A stretch of DNA of 64,000 bases from Vespa crabro. Its lineage: Eukaryota; Arthropoda; Insecta; Hymenoptera; Vespidae. Numbering within the stretch: the first letter of the stretch is position 1; every line of letters begins with the position of its first letter. A program made the position numbers and the translations under genes. Positions 35,304-48,769 of the stretch are shown here, piece by piece. Below the pieces are notes generated by a model. That model saw nothing but the letters and a program-made list of their open reading frames with translations. It did no database searches and was not told the origin of the DNA. The stretch is from positions 690,001 through 754,000 of the forward strand of contig NC_060963.1 of NCBI RefSeq assembly GCF_910589235.1, given 5' to 3'.

Positions 35304-37660
35304 CTATATAACTTTGTGATATAAATTTCTTCCGAGCGGTAGACTTTGACGAACGCCCGTAGATCGTAACAAAGAAGTGCTGTGAATAGAAGAAGAAGAA
35401 GAAGAAGACGAAGAAGAAGAAGAAGAAGATTGAGGGATAGAGGAGGAAAAAGAAAAAAAAAAAGAGAAAGAAAATCTAAGTACATATACATAAATAAATG
35501 GCAAATCAAACTCAGTTCAACTTACACGCCGAAGGAAACGGAGAAGGGATCTCCACTTCGGATACTTGCAATTGTACATAAAATTATAGTTAGAGAAAGA
35601 GAGAGAGAGAGAGGGAGAAAGAGATAGATATAAATACCGTGCGATTACGAGCCATTTTTACGAGCTCGAAGTCGCGGTCGTGTTGCTTCGACGTTTCTTA
35701 CATTTCTGAATGAAGATGCATCGAACGAAACTTGCACGGCTACGATAATAATAAGTATAACGAATCTTACGTTACTTAAGTACTTTTGTAAGAATTTTAT
35801 TTTTGAATGATTATTTTTTTAATTATTCTCCCACTATATTGTCTCTATCTTTTTACTTTGTTCTCTCTTCTCACGATGACACGTAGTTTGTTATGTTTTT
35901 TCGTCGATGATATTAACGAAGCGTTTTAATTGAATGATTCTCTTTTAATTAATATCCTGTTAACGTCAATATACACCCATGCTATCGACAGATAAACTGC
36001 GATAACTATTAATACCGATACTACTCGCTAAAATTAGTACTACTACTACTATTACTACTACTACTACTACTACTACTACTATTACTATTACTATTACTAC
36101 TACTATTACGATTACTCTTATCGCTATTATATTGTTATATATTTAATTACTACAATTATGTTTTTAGTCTTGAATTTTCTTGTCAAGAGACCGTAGTGTG
36201 TACGTAACATTCCCAAGCGCGGCAGTAATCTGGATTAAAATTATAAAATAGCGAAAGAAAAATAAATACGATCAAGTATTAGATAGGATTTACTATAGTA
36301 ATAAAATTTAAATCTAAAAATGTTATGTTATAATGTATATATAAATATATATATATATGTATGTATATCATGCATGTATGTATGTGTATATGTATATATA
36401 CATCATATGTATGTATTATCGTCACAATGTAAACTGCTTATAGATGTAATGTATTTTTTGTAGGGACCATAAATATAAGCAGAAACAATATACATATATA
36501 AAGAGTTTCAATCGGTAAAGAAAAGTGCGGAGAGAGAGTAGGCACAATGAAGTATGTCAAATTCGTGAAAGCAATACATGCGTGGCACGAGAAGTTCCTA
36601 GAAATAATCAATTTAATGTTCGCGTACATAAATATAAATATAATAACTATGTACGTTCGTATAAAAACGTATGCGTATATATAAAAAAAAAGAGAAAAAA
36701 AAAAAAAAGAAGAAAAAAAAAGAAAAAAAAAATAGCAAAAGAAAAAAGAGAAAAAAAAAAGAAAAAAAGGCAGAACAAAAATGAACAAAAAAAAAATATA
36801 TTTATATTTGTGTATATATCACATGATGATATATAACGTTAATCGTATTAAATGTTAACGATAAAGAGAGACGAAGAAAAGGAAATACCATTTACCACGG
36901 AATTCTTCTCTCTTTTTGTGCGAAATTATGCACGCTAACACGTTTTATTTTGTTCAATGAAAAATATCATATTTAGAATACGAAAGTAAATGAAATGTAA
37001 CGCGCTACACCGATCTTCTAGGAACTTCTCCGCGGGAGCAACAATTAATTAATTAAAGAACGAGATTACGGATCGCAAAGGAAAACGGAAAAAATACAGA
37101 GAGAGAGAGAGAAAGGGGGGGAGAGATGTAGAAACAAAACAAAATAAAAATAAACCGTGAATGCTGATACTTCTCCCATTGGTGGAATAAGTTTTATCGG
37201 ACTTCGCTGCGTTATGCATTAAAAAATAAAATCAGTGCACCTTTTATGATCGTAATCGCGTTTTTGGAAGTATGCCTTAAAATTGCAATGGAGTAAAGAA
37301 ATATGGAATAGTAAAGAAAAATGAAGATAAATCTATGCATAGACAGGAATATACATTACATAAATTTTAATCATGATCGCGAACGTCTACGAACGTCGTT
37401 GAGCGTGTTTCCTACTACGTATTTTGCGTGGTCTTGTAAAAAAAGAAAACAATGCCGGATTTCAATGGAAAGCTTTCCTATCATATCAAAATTTTCAGTT
37501 TTTAACAATGGAAATTGATAATCTCGCGTGTTACGTAATATCTACGTTTAGGCAAAATAAAAGATGTAAGTCTTCTATTGAAGTTCAATGAAACGTTACA
37601 GAGGGATTTCAGTTTAACGAATTTCGTTGTAGAATTATTATTATTATTATTACTATAATG

Positions 37661-37698
<38 letters not shown>

Positions 37699-38163
37699 GT
37701 AAATATATCAATAACTATCTCGCGATAAGAAGGATCGTTAAATAAATAGAAAAATGAATTTATAAAAACGATCCAACACGATTCGAATTTAAGTTATTCG
37801 TAGTATCAACTCGAAGCTCTTCTGCGGTTTCGTTTGAGTACACCGGAACAATTTCGAATTTGTTTCTTATCATTGTAATTCAATTTGCAAAGGTCGATCG
37901 ATCCCCTTAATAATTAATTTCTCTCTTTTCATTGTCAATGGATTTTTTTAAGATCAAATATTTCGTTTCTGCCATGCTATAAACCCAAAAATTATGGATG
38001 CATTGTTAAGTACATTAAGAGATAATAATCACAATGGTCGAGATTGCCTTCTACTCGATTTTATTTAAACCTTAATTTTTCAAAAAGAGATAAGGCACAA
38101 ACAAATAATGTATTTACAATGAATAAATGTTTGGAAAACTGTTATTCAGCGTTATTCATATTA

Positions 38164-38199
<36 letters not shown>

Positions 38200-39240
38200 C
38201 GTGTGATTAATTATATACCGGTAGGAGGAAGGATATATTTAGATCAAAAGAAGGAAATGAAAAAAAAAAAAAACAGATCGTACATCGTGAATCATTTTAG
38301 AAAATCTTTCATCTACTTCCTTTTTAGATTGATAGTGATAAATAATTATCATATTCTTCTAGAAATTTATTTAAAGAGCTATCGATCGAAATGATAGCGT
38401 TTTACGTATGTCGCAGTATCATGGCATTTCTTTTCGTTCGATAGATAAAACGTCTCTGCTTTTTCAGTCGAGAACGTTGCTCGTAATACTCGCGATAAAA
38501 CACACTAAATAACAGCCTTCGTGTTCACCGGTTCGGCCATTTTCTTTTCTTTTTTTTTTTTTCTTTCTCTTTTTTATCCTTTTTATATCGAACATTATTT
38601 TTAGCTGTTAACAATAAATACAGTACGCTGTATTTAGATATAAAGAACGTGTTTACCACTTGTTCGGGACTCCGGAGCAAAACGATCAATGATAGTTGGA
38701 ATGGCGAAATTTATTTTCGATTTTCCGAAAATAAACTATTCAGTGAGAATAATCATGCTTTGCTCGTTCGACCGAGCGCACGCTCACAAATTTGGACGAA
38801 TTTTATTTCGATAAAACTTATTTAGAAATTTATCGCGTTGCATAATTTACAAGAATCCAAGAATTCTTCGAAGAATCCCATCGGAGGAACGACATTTTAA
38901 CGTGCGAATAATTTCATCCTTAATATCTATCCGTTTAATCTTATATTATATTGTTCAAGAGAAAATCTATAATAAGCGATGAGTATGAATTTCCACGAAT
39001 TCCATTTTTTTCCTCGAATTACAACGTGTGCGATTGTAAAGTCGATCGTAAATACGTTAATTAAAGTTCGGTTAAGGATAAAGCAAAAAAATTAATAATA
39101 ATCTACGTTTAGAAATGGAAATGTAATAAATAAAAATGTATTTAGATATATCGTAAAAAGAAAAATGGAAGAGAAGAAAAGAAAAATATTCGCGAAAGAA
39201 AAATTGTTCGATAAGAAGCGTTAAAGGTATTTGAAATTGG
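32955..39240. other. 3' flank of the OATP gene and intergenic spacer
   Basis: No gene is supported. Contents include (AT)n at about 33224-33259 and 35264-35299, a GATGAN-type degenerate repeat at about 34490-34550, (GAA)n at about 35390-35430, (ACT)n at about 36042-36110, an A-rich run at about 36683-36795, and (ATT)n at about 37637-37696 and 38161-38199. Some of the proximal part may be extended 3' UTR. Frames coding poly-Asn, poly-Tyr or Glu/Arg/Lys runs are repeat artefacts. Confidence 0.55.
36042..36110. repeat. (ACT)n/(ATT)n trinucleotide array
   Basis: About 23 triplets, mostly ACT with interspersed ATT, in one uninterrupted register. Confidence 0.9.
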
Positions 39241-39459
39241 CGGCGTAACATGGCGACGACCAATGAGACGATAGTAAGGGTGGCGAAGTCAAACGCGCGG
39301 ACTTCCGCCATTTCCGTCAGTTGTCCACAGGCTTTTGGAGCGTGCGGACGTGTGCGAGTGCTTCGTAGTATCATTTTCCCCTGTCATCGTTACGGAGTCG
39401 CGTTTTCGCTAACGAACGCCTCACCGTACCTTCTAGATTCAATGTGTATGGCGATTCAG
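39241..39459 (+). promoter_or_regulatory. CpG-rich promoter and candidate first exon of a gene extending to the right
   Basis: A CCAAT box at 39260-39264 lies about 59 bases upstream of a perfect TCAGTT initiator at 39317-39322 (start predicted at the A at 39319). The sequence to 39459 is CpG-rich and free of repeats, and ends GATTCAG before a GTGAGT donor at 39460. The exon would be 141 nt. Two in-frame ATGs near its end (39442 and 39448) would begin MCMAIQ or MAIQ, so coding could start here or the exon could be entirely 5' UTR. No downstream exon is identified in this window, so the product is unknown. Confidence 0.5.
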
Positions 39460-39790
39460 GTGAGTTCATTTACAAATGGGAAATATTTTTTTTAACAGAG
39501 AAAAACATTACGTGATGGAGACGTACACCGTGGGTGCGGGGGGGGAGGGAGGAGGGACATCTCTTTTCGTGTATCTACAACGTGTTACTCCGCATTTCCG
39601 TGCTTGCGATTGGTCGCCACGTTTTATCGAGACAAACGAAAAAGTCAATCGTTAGAAAAAATAATGAGTACCTCGTTAAATTACACGTATTATTCGTTTT
39701 TTTTCGAAGGAATCGTTATGATCAGAGAAAGAAAAATAAAAAAGCGCTCGAGACGCGCTCGCTACTGCGGTTCTATGTATGAGTGAATAA

Positions 39791-39801
<11 letters not shown>

Positions 39802-39838
<37 letters not shown>
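39802..39838. repeat. (GT)n microsatellite
   Basis: About 18 GT units follow an (AT)n run. Such alternating purine-pyrimidine sequence can adopt Z-DNA. Confidence 0.9.
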
Positions 39839-39845
<7 letters not shown>

Positions 39846-40701
39846 TGAGTGTGTGGGAAGGTTCGGTGTCGCGCACGGTTTCTCTGACGTAGGTTAAACG
39901 CTCGGTTCTCTCACTGGTGGTGATTGTGTGGTCCGTCGTGCGCTCGAGCACTCGCGCGCCACCTTGTACGCGCGCGCGCGACGTTTCGCGCACACAACAC
40001 GCACACATACACACAAAACAGACAGAGAGAGAGCATACGCACGCGCAACTAATACATACGTACAATGCGGATCGTGCCATTTGCGAGGTACGATCCTAGC
40101 ACACGGACACGCACATTTACTTTCGAACAACTACCTCGTTCGACGCGCGTCTCTCTCTCTCTCTCTCTCTTTCTCACTCTCGAGTTCGTCTATACTCATG
40201 TGTGTATGTTCCCCTTGTATTAGTGCGGACGACGAACTCTGGCGTGTCCCGACGAAAGCCGGCGTCGGCTCTCCTCGACCATCCTTTTCTCTGTCTCTAT
40301 CTCTGTCCTCCTCTCTTACACGTACGAACACGCAAATACATACATATATTTATAATGCCTTCTTCCCCCGCGACTTATTTTTCTCTTCTTTTTCCTCTTT
40401 CTTTGTAATGTTTTTTCATTTTGTCGTTTTTTTTTTTTTTCTTTTTTTTCCCTTTTTTTTTTTTTTTTTTTTATTTACAACCGTGTACTCCGAAAAAAAT
40501 TTTCTTTCGGCATTCTCCTTTTCATTTTCCTTCAGCTTATCTTCTCGTTTCGTTACTTCCTTAATGGACTAATCGTCGATAAGAGACAAACTTAACTAAA
40601 GTGGACAAAGATGAAGAGGACGCGGAAGTTATTTCTCCTCTTGGATGGAGTAGTAGCCTATGTCTCTCTACCCTCGCGGCTTTCTTTCAAAGCACGAGAA
40701 G

Positions 40702-40738
<37 letters not shown>

Positions 40739-42033
40739 GAAGAGTCGAAGGGCGCGCCAGGTCGAAAGGATATGGACACGGCTTCTCTCCTTTTCTCTTC
40801 GATAAAAATTTCTGAACGTTTTGTAGCCTCCTTCGAAGCAGTTCTTAACTTATCCTTTATGTTTTTTCTTTCTTGGTTTTACCTTTTTTTTTTTTCTTTT
40901 TTTCTTCTTTTTTTCGTTCAAAATCCGAACTTAACCTTTACACCAGTAAAAAGGGTGTTTTACCTTTGCGAAGAGAGAAATATTTATTCTTTTATTTCTT
41001 TTTTTTTTTGTTTTTCCTTTTTTTTTATCTCTTTGTTAATATTTTATTTAACATTTGAAAATTACTCAAACGATACGTAATGACTAAGCTGTGTTTAGAG
41101 ATTAGCCTTGTGTTTTATTATTTAAAACTTTGTGTTTATTTTCTCATGTCGACTAACGTGTTTCTTCGTCCTATATGTATGTGTATGCGAGTATATATAT
41201 GTGTACGTATGTATGTACAGGTAACAGGTGCTCTTATCGTGCCATTTCTTTTCGAAACTTTGCAATTAATTTTTCCTTTAATATTTTATTCTCTCGACAT
41301 TATTATTTTCCTTATCGTTTTCCGTCGAATCATACTTATCTCCTTAACGTTATTCCACGTGATCAAACTTTAAAAATATAAAATTTCATATCGACGTTTA
41401 AACGGCCTTATCCCGTCGGACTTCTTTATTGCGTTTTGTCAATTTTTATAACTCCGTGAAATAAAAAGGTAACAATACATTTCTTATCTTATTGCATTTT
41501 TTTTATTGCACTTTTATTTATTTATCTTTTTTTCTTTTTCTTTTCATTTTTTCCCTTTTTGTTTGTTTCACCGTTGTACACAGCTACGTACAACGTTCAT
41601 TTCAATGAAATAATCTTCGTTCAAATATCTATTTTCCGAGATTAATTGGGTTCGATGAATCGTTAAGAATAGACAATGGGATTCAATTTAAATTGAAATT
41701 TGGGGTTTAAACGATTATGTCGATATGCATGAAGAAAGGATGTATTTAGGTGAGACACCAGAGAGGAGATGGTGCCTTTTATCGAGCTCGGGTTCGAGCT
41801 CGAAAGGAGGTCCGCGTGTCTGCAATGTTGAGGGAGCCATTCGACTACGACGACGACGACGAGTCGCACTACTCCAACAGGAAAGTGGCCTAGACTTCTT
41901 AGAGACTACCTTTATCTCTCTCTCTCTCTTTTTTTTTTTTTTACTCGAGTGTCAGGTTAAATAGAATGGAAAAGCTTTAAAGCCGTCTCTTTTCCACTCT
42001 TACGAGATATTTGTCTTCTTCTCTTTCGTAGAT

Positions 42034-42064
<31 letters not shown>

Positions 42065-42632
42065 TTCGTTCTATTTTTATAAAATTAATTGAATCGTTCT
42101 AACGATGTAAACGGCCCTTCGATTGTATTTTTCTCTGAACGATACGACCCAGACGAACGTAAACTTTATTAGGTCGTACAAAAAAGTTTTAAGAGAAGAG
42201 AGAAGAAAAACACTTAAATTAAAGGCTATCGAATGTGTGTGTGTGTGTATTGTAGAATAGTTTTAATATAATCCTTTTAAAATTTGCAAATTGACAATAT
42301 AGAATAACGATGGTATTATCAAACCTACCAGTTTGGAATAATTAAAATAATGTAAAAATGATACAAATTAAATATCAATAGAAAACGATACGTCTAATTA
42401 AAGATTTCATTTCGACGATAAAAGAACAAAAAAAAAGATAATTGCTATTTTCAAATTGGCTCGACAAATTATTTACTATTTACTATAATTGTTTATTTGC
42501 ATAGATAATAAATGTATAAATATATAATTAAATGTATATATGTGTATACGTATATGCATTCATTTTACAATGTCACATATGTACTTAATTTTACACAATA
42601 AATAATGAATATATTGCAACTAAATAGATACA

Positions 42633-42634
<2 letters not shown>

Positions 42635-42680
<46 letters not shown>
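42635..42680. repeat. (GT)n microsatellite
   Basis: About 23 uninterrupted GT units. Confidence 0.9.
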
Positions 42681-42683
<3 letters not shown>

Positions 42684-43559
42684 TTGAAAAATATATTTCT
42701 CTAGGAAGTAACGTAAACGTAAACGTTCATCCTTTTTGCAAGCATATTTATCAACAAAGGAGTTTGCCAACGCAACCAGCATACTTGTTTACGATATTAT
42801 GTTGAACTAAGCGAACTCATACAAGCACTCCACCTATGAAACATTGTCTACCTTATCTGCCTTTCATCTGACTGTCGCAATTTAGTTTAATTCAAGCCAC
42901 TACTAATCCTTTTTTAAACGAGACGGATGAGTGGGTGTACCCCACGAGAACGTTGTGCTTAGTTCGTTTATTTACTTTCCAACTAGACTCGTACGTTCGC
43001 TATCGTTAAGTTTTACCTTCTTTTCTTTCCCGTACGTTCATTAAATTTTAATTTACATATTTACGTTAGGTATTTCAATATATATATATATAATATAATA
43101 TAATATAGTATACATAGGCACATAAAATTCTGATTTACTAGAAAAAAGAAAACAAAACTTTCGTTTACGTGTACGTTCGTTAAATTCATTTAAAGATAAT
43201 AATTATTTGACAATTATTAACGATTAACGTATATAGTTATATAACATCTAAGATCGAAGATCGTGATCTTTATTATTCGTTACTTTAATTTTATTTTTAA
43301 TTCGAACATTTTTCGATCGATAAGATTCGATGTTCTTAAAATAAACTCGTGTTCATTTTTCCTTCTCTTTCTCTTTTTGATTTTTTTTTTCTTTTTTTTT
43401 TTTTATTTTTTATTACTGACATGTAACGTAATGTAACGTAATAATAAGTTACATGCAGAATTTTATTCTTTGAAAAGAATTCTCTCTAAGAGGCTAAAAG
43501 TTCACTCTAAAATCGAGAATAGATTTTTTAGATCAGATTTTTGCTTTCGTTGATGAATC

Positions 43560-43870
43560 GCGTGGAGGTGGAGGTGGAGGTGGAGGAGGGAGGGAGGGAG
43601 GGCCAAAGCCCTCTTCTCCTCGTCGTATTAATTTTCATGGTAAACAATGGCCGAAGCCTACTATCCGAGACCTAGTCGATGAGAGATGTCTCGTTCGACG
43701 TTGTATAAACGGGGCGGGTGCGCCGACCGATCGATCTTCCTCGATCGTTCGGCCTACTGCCACGTTATATACGTAGTTGTGCTTTCTGAGTGTTACGCAT
43801 CTTCTATGTATCTCTCTCTCTCCCTCTCTCTCTTTCTCTTACATATGTATTGCGCGCCCGGGTATATGTG
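43560..43870. promoter_or_regulatory. CpG-rich island with a G-quadruplex motif and a GC box
   Basis: A (GGAGGT)n stretch runs into four GGG tracts separated by single A residues (43588-43602). About 110 bp downstream is GGGGCGGG (about 43711-43718). CpG-rich unique sequence continues to about 43800. This looks like a promoter or regulatory island, but no initiator or splice donor is clear. Confidence 0.35.
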
Positions 43871-44155
43871 TGTGTGTGTGTGTGTGTGCGTGCGTGTATA
43901 TAGAAGAATAAAATAAACTTTTTTCTATCCCTCGTTTTTTTTTTTTTTTCAAATGTTAAATTATTTATATTTTGCAGAATGGACTGCGTACGTACGCATA
44001 TATGTGTATATATCTGCGTGTGTATGTGCGTGATTTTAATTATTAAATCTTTTAAATACAATAATTAAAGATAATCATGTTTTACGCTGAATCTCTGTTA
44101 GATTCATTTTATTGGATTTAATTATTTCTTCTTTCGTTATGTATGTACGTATAAT

Positions 44156-44186
<31 letters not shown>

Positions 44187-46560
44187 AAAAGAAAAAAAAA
44201 AGAAAAAAAAGGAGAGAAAAAAATGTCTAATCATCTGTCTCTTTATTCGTCGGATATTCAAGGACTCTCAAAGAGACGCAAAAACAGAGAAGCACGTTGT
44301 ACTTAAATCGTCAAACTCTTCGTACATTATACACCATTTTCTTCTGAGATCCGTCTGTCTCGAGGCATAGACGAAAGTAAGCTTACACGGAACATATTAA
44401 TATATTTCACGTTAATGTAGTAGTAGTAGTAGCCGTTGTCGTCGTCGTTGTCGTGGAACATAACGAAGCTTTGACCTATTCTTACTTCCTTTTCATCTTT
44501 TTTTCTCCCTTTTTTCTTAATTTTTTTATTTTTTTATTATTTTTTTTTTTTTTTCTTTATTTTTATTTGTTAAGATCACAAGTTAAAGGAAACGTCGACG
44601 TTTCCGGGAAGTAACCAAGAATATAATCATGTCGTAGTTATGAATCATCGGACATTAGCATTAATCGCAAATTTGTGGATGACTTATGGACGTCATTTAG
44701 TTTAAATTCGTTTTGTTTTTTTTTTTTTTTTTCTTTTCTTTTCTTTTCAATAAGAAAGAAAAAAAGATAATCGACAAAGAAATACAAAGAGAGAAGAACA
44801 TAAGGAGGATAAGTTATTAAATGCACGCGAGACTTTTTGTAAAATAAAAAAGAAAAAAAAAAAGAAAATAGAAAGAAAGAAAGAAAATATTAAAATCGTG
44901 ATAGAATTTGCATCGTACCTATTTCCATGTAATAGTCGTTTATTTTCTCCTAGGTCAAGGTCGTTCGCTCGCTATACGAATACGTTGTCGAGGACGGCTA
45001 TTTGACGATAAAGATGAAATCGTGCGTGATAACGCGATAAAAAGAGAGAGAGAGAGACAAAGAAAAAACGAGACAAAAGTCGTATCGATTAAACTCTTCG
45101 TCAAATATTCGTTTGATAAATTTTTTATTCGATATTATACGTATTTTGAAATATGAAAAAGTAAAGAAGAAAAAAATCAAAGTACATTTTGATAGTCGTT
45201 TTCTGTAATCGTTTTAAACGATTACGAAGTAAATTTGCATTTGTATTTGACGCGAAGTGCATAGACGATAAGTGCGACGTTTATTCGAAAAATCAACATC
45301 TAGCCGAGTGGAGCTACCGATGCTCCTCCCATTGATGCAATATTACGCCGTTTCTGCGTCATTGTTTGTCGATGCCGATGCATTTCCCTACTCATCGTCT
45401 GATCGTTGACTCCTCTCGCTCGTGAAATTCTGATTATCTATTCTCGAGATTCTTTTTATTCTCTCTTGATTTAATATTTTTTTTTTTTTCGAGTTATTCG
45501 TTATATCTCTTATCACAAAGATAACAGTACCTAATCGTTTCATAGATCTTTATCTATTTCAAATTGCACAGATAATGAATGACCTCGAATAAATGTGTAT
45601 GTATATTATTTAGAGAGATAGAGAAAGAGAGAGAGAGAGAGATAGAAAGAGAAAGAGAAAAACAAAATTTTATTGAAAGAAGAATGTAAAGGAAAAAAGT
45701 TTGCAGAAAACAGCAAGCGAGTCAAGTTTCACGCGGTATAATTTTGGCCTAAGCGTTATCGTTTCTTTTTGTTTTTCTTACTCATCGGTGGTTTTCCCAC
45801 TTGGGAGATGAGAGAGAGAGAGAGAGAGGGGGGGGAGAGAGAGAAATGAGAAGAAGAGGTACAGGGCTAAGAGTAGTTTATTACATCGAATGCGTTCGAT
45901 GCCCTCTCCGTCGCGTGGGTGGAACACACAAATCGTCTTTCGTTCTACCGTTCCTCTTTAACCACACAATTTTAAAGAGCTTTAACGTACCTTCTTTAAT
46001 TTTATTCCTCGCAAATGTAGTTTCTCTAGTACCAAATTTGTCGACTATATTATTATTTGATATCAGATTATTATTATTATCGTTATTGTTATTTTCATTG
46101 TTATTATTATTATTATTATTATTGTCCTCTATTCTCAATTTCATAAAAATTTGATCATATCGAATACAAAGTGCATCGATTCATTTATTAGTATTATTAT
46201 TATTATTATTATCATTATTTTATTGGCTCTCAATTTCATAAGTAAAAGAAAAAAATTGATCGCATTGGATACAAAATGTATCAATTAATTTATTATTATT
46301 ATAATGATTTATTTAAAACTTTCACTCGAGACTTTTTATTGAAAATTTGCAAATGATATGTAAAAAGAGAAGTTACTCTATAAATATTTATACCATGTGA
46401 CGCGTTTTGTAATATCCCAAACAAGAGAGATAGAGAGATAGGGAAGAAAAGAGAAAGAAAGAGAGAGAGAAGCAGAGTCATGTCGAATCGACTTTCTCTG
46501 CTTCGTTCGTAGAATCGTGCCGCATCTAAGTTCTCGAGTGACATAGAGCACGATTCTTTC
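43871..46560. other. Presumed intronic or intergenic, repeat-rich
   Basis: Contains (GT)n at about 43868-43888, A-runs with G interruptions at about 44158-44222, a (TAG)n/(GTC)n patch at about 44420-44455, (GA)n at about 45808-45845 and (ATT)n at about 46071-46126 and 46190-46212. A repeat-poor patch at about 45300-45420 holds TGATGCAAT (45333-45341), a match to the C/EBP-ATF composite element. No gene is supported. Confidence 0.5.
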
Positions 46561-46759
46561 TCCTTTCTTGTCTCGAGCGGCTCAGTTTACGCGTACCACG
46601 CGCGCATTTGGTTTATCCGACACGTCGAGAACTCCGACCGTCGTCTCGTCGTATTTCAGCCATCCAATGGACGACAACGATAACCATCACCTCCGGAGTA
46701 GTTATGTTCGTCTTTACCATCGACACCGTCGAACGAACTAAAGTATAATCCCTTTTCAA
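46561..46759 (+). promoter_or_regulatory. Second candidate promoter with 5' exon and uORF
   Basis: A TCAGTT initiator at 46582-46587 lies in CpG-rich unique sequence. The stretch continues to a perfect GTAAGT donor at 46760, giving a predicted exon of 176 nt (46584-46759). A closed 24-codon frame (ATG at 46667, stop ending at 46741) sits inside it and would be an upstream ORF. It matches the architecture of the 39.3-kb candidate, so it may be an alternative first exon of the same gene. There is no transcript evidence. Confidence 0.4.
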
Positions 46760-46760
46760 G

Positions 46761-47507
46761 TAAGTAACGAGAAATTTTAATCGATCGATTGTTCTTATCC
46801 GTCGAACTTTGCTCGCTTATCAGCAACTCCTCTCTCGACGTTCAATGACATCGTTGATGAGATTAAAGAAAAAAAGAGCTACGGAAATAATTCAATTCAA
46901 CTCTTGTCAACTTTTGTCTCGTTCATTTTTTTTTTCTTTTTTTTTCTTTTTTTTTTTTTTTTCATAAAATCGTTCACATCGAAAGATATACTTTATTATT
47001 TGTATAAAAATACATATGTGAACGTAGTTATATATGAGGATTATTTCTCGAACGATCATTGGATATAATTTGACGTAGTTGGAATAATCGAGGTCGAAGA
47101 GAGAAGGAAGGTCGGACGAGTTACGATCGAACGATATCATCCATACGTAGATACTACCTACATACGTTCGATTGTTACTGACGACTGTTTTCCAAACGTT
47201 CCTTTTGTTCTTTTTTGCCCCTATCATTGTTTCTACGTTTGTGGACAGATACGTACGTACGTATGTATGTTACGACGTGTTACGTACGACGCGTTTCGCG
47301 CTTATAAATCGTTGTTTATCTTTTTTCGCTTTTTTCCTTTTCTCTCTTTCTCTCTCTCTCTCTCTCGTTCTCTCTCCCCTCTTTCTCTCTCTTTTTCAAA
47401 TAAGAGAAGCCTTCGTTGATCCTATTTTACTCCATTCGAAGCCAATTAAAAAGCTCGTTGAAACTTGTCGAATCTTTTGCTTTTTTAAAACTTCGACGTA
47501 CGATTAT

Positions 47508-47549
<42 letters not shown>

Positions 47550-48731
47550 ATCGAACTTCGAATCGATTTCCTTCGTAGGTTCTCCCTCAGTTTACAATAT
47601 TACCCAAGAAGCGATCGACTTTACACATGACATTCGCCTCGATCAGTTTTATCGATGACACACCCTGTAACATTGTATATATACATATTTTAAAAAATTC
47701 TCCATTAGACTTTATTTCGTGTAGATTTATCTTTCTCCTTGTAATCTTTCCATAACTTTACTTCCCCTTTTAGCGACGACGACGACGACGACGACGATGA
47801 CATAGTATTAATATATTTTTAAAGAAAACATTTTTCTTTTTTTTTTTTTTTTTTTTTTTTTTCTTTTCTCATCATTCCTAAACACGGAACTACCATTTTA
47901 TTCATTCATTCCTTCATTTGTTCATTTATATATTTAATTATTTTTCCTTTTTGTTTCTTTTTTTCTTTTTTTCTCTCTCTCTTTTTTTTCATTATACTTA
48001 TGTTCTACACGAATAGGTCAACGCCTACGTTCGGCAGATTCGTTCTACTAGTATCGCATTTCCTGTTATGTAAATTGTTTGACATTACATAACGGTAAAC
48101 GTATATATGTATGTATGTATGCATGCATGTGTATGTATATCGGGACAGGAAGCTGGGAGTGGCTAACGTACGGCGAATAATAGATTGATATTATCTAGTC
48201 TACTGCATTAACCGCGATTACCTTGCTTTTCCTCGAGCCATATATTTTCCATTTCTTTCTTCCTTTTTTCTTTCTTTTTTTTTTTTTTTTTTTTTCATTT
48301 ATTTACTCTTTTTCTTTTTTCTTCTTCTTCTTCTTCTTTTTCCTTATTTCTCGATCGATTCCGATCAAACTCTTCTTGCGACGTTTCAATGGCCCTTAAT
48401 ACTTAATTCAGCCGGTTCTAAACTACGAGAATTTTATTGTGCTATGCTTTTAGGGATCAAGTGATAAGTGCAAAAGTGTTCCACTCGAGTTTTCAATTTG
48501 TTTTCTTCGAAACGAATTGAAAGCGGATAGCGAAGCATGCTGTCTCTCGATGATCTTCTCGAATGATTATTCTTGAAATCGTATATAAGTTTCGTCGTCA
48601 TCATCGTCCTCGTCATCGTCGTCGTAAGAGAGTATAATTAAATTTCTATATAGGTGACGATGATGGTGGTGGTAGTTGCATACATTTATTATGAACGTAC
48701 AGGTGTGTCTATCTGTGGGTTTTTTTTTTTT

Positions 48732-48769
<38 letters not shown>

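Larger units (their letters stand above)
39460..43559 (+). other. Presumed long intron: repeat-rich with a CpG-rich start
   Basis: Positions 39840-40280 remain CpG-rich (CGCGCG-type words and CACA/ACAC runs), so the promoter island may extend there. Simple repeats include (GT)n at 39802-39838, (CT)n at about 40150-40171, long T-runs at about 40429-40473, (GA)n at about 40708-40735, (CT)n at about 42040-42065 and (GT)n at 42635-42680. No exon is supported. Confidence 0.45.

Noticed and set aside
39676..40130. Minus-strand frames of 78-134 codons in the CpG-rich region
   Set aside because: They are built from (GT)n/(CA)n and CG-rich repeats (His-Thr and Cys-Val runs) and lack splice signals or known motifs.
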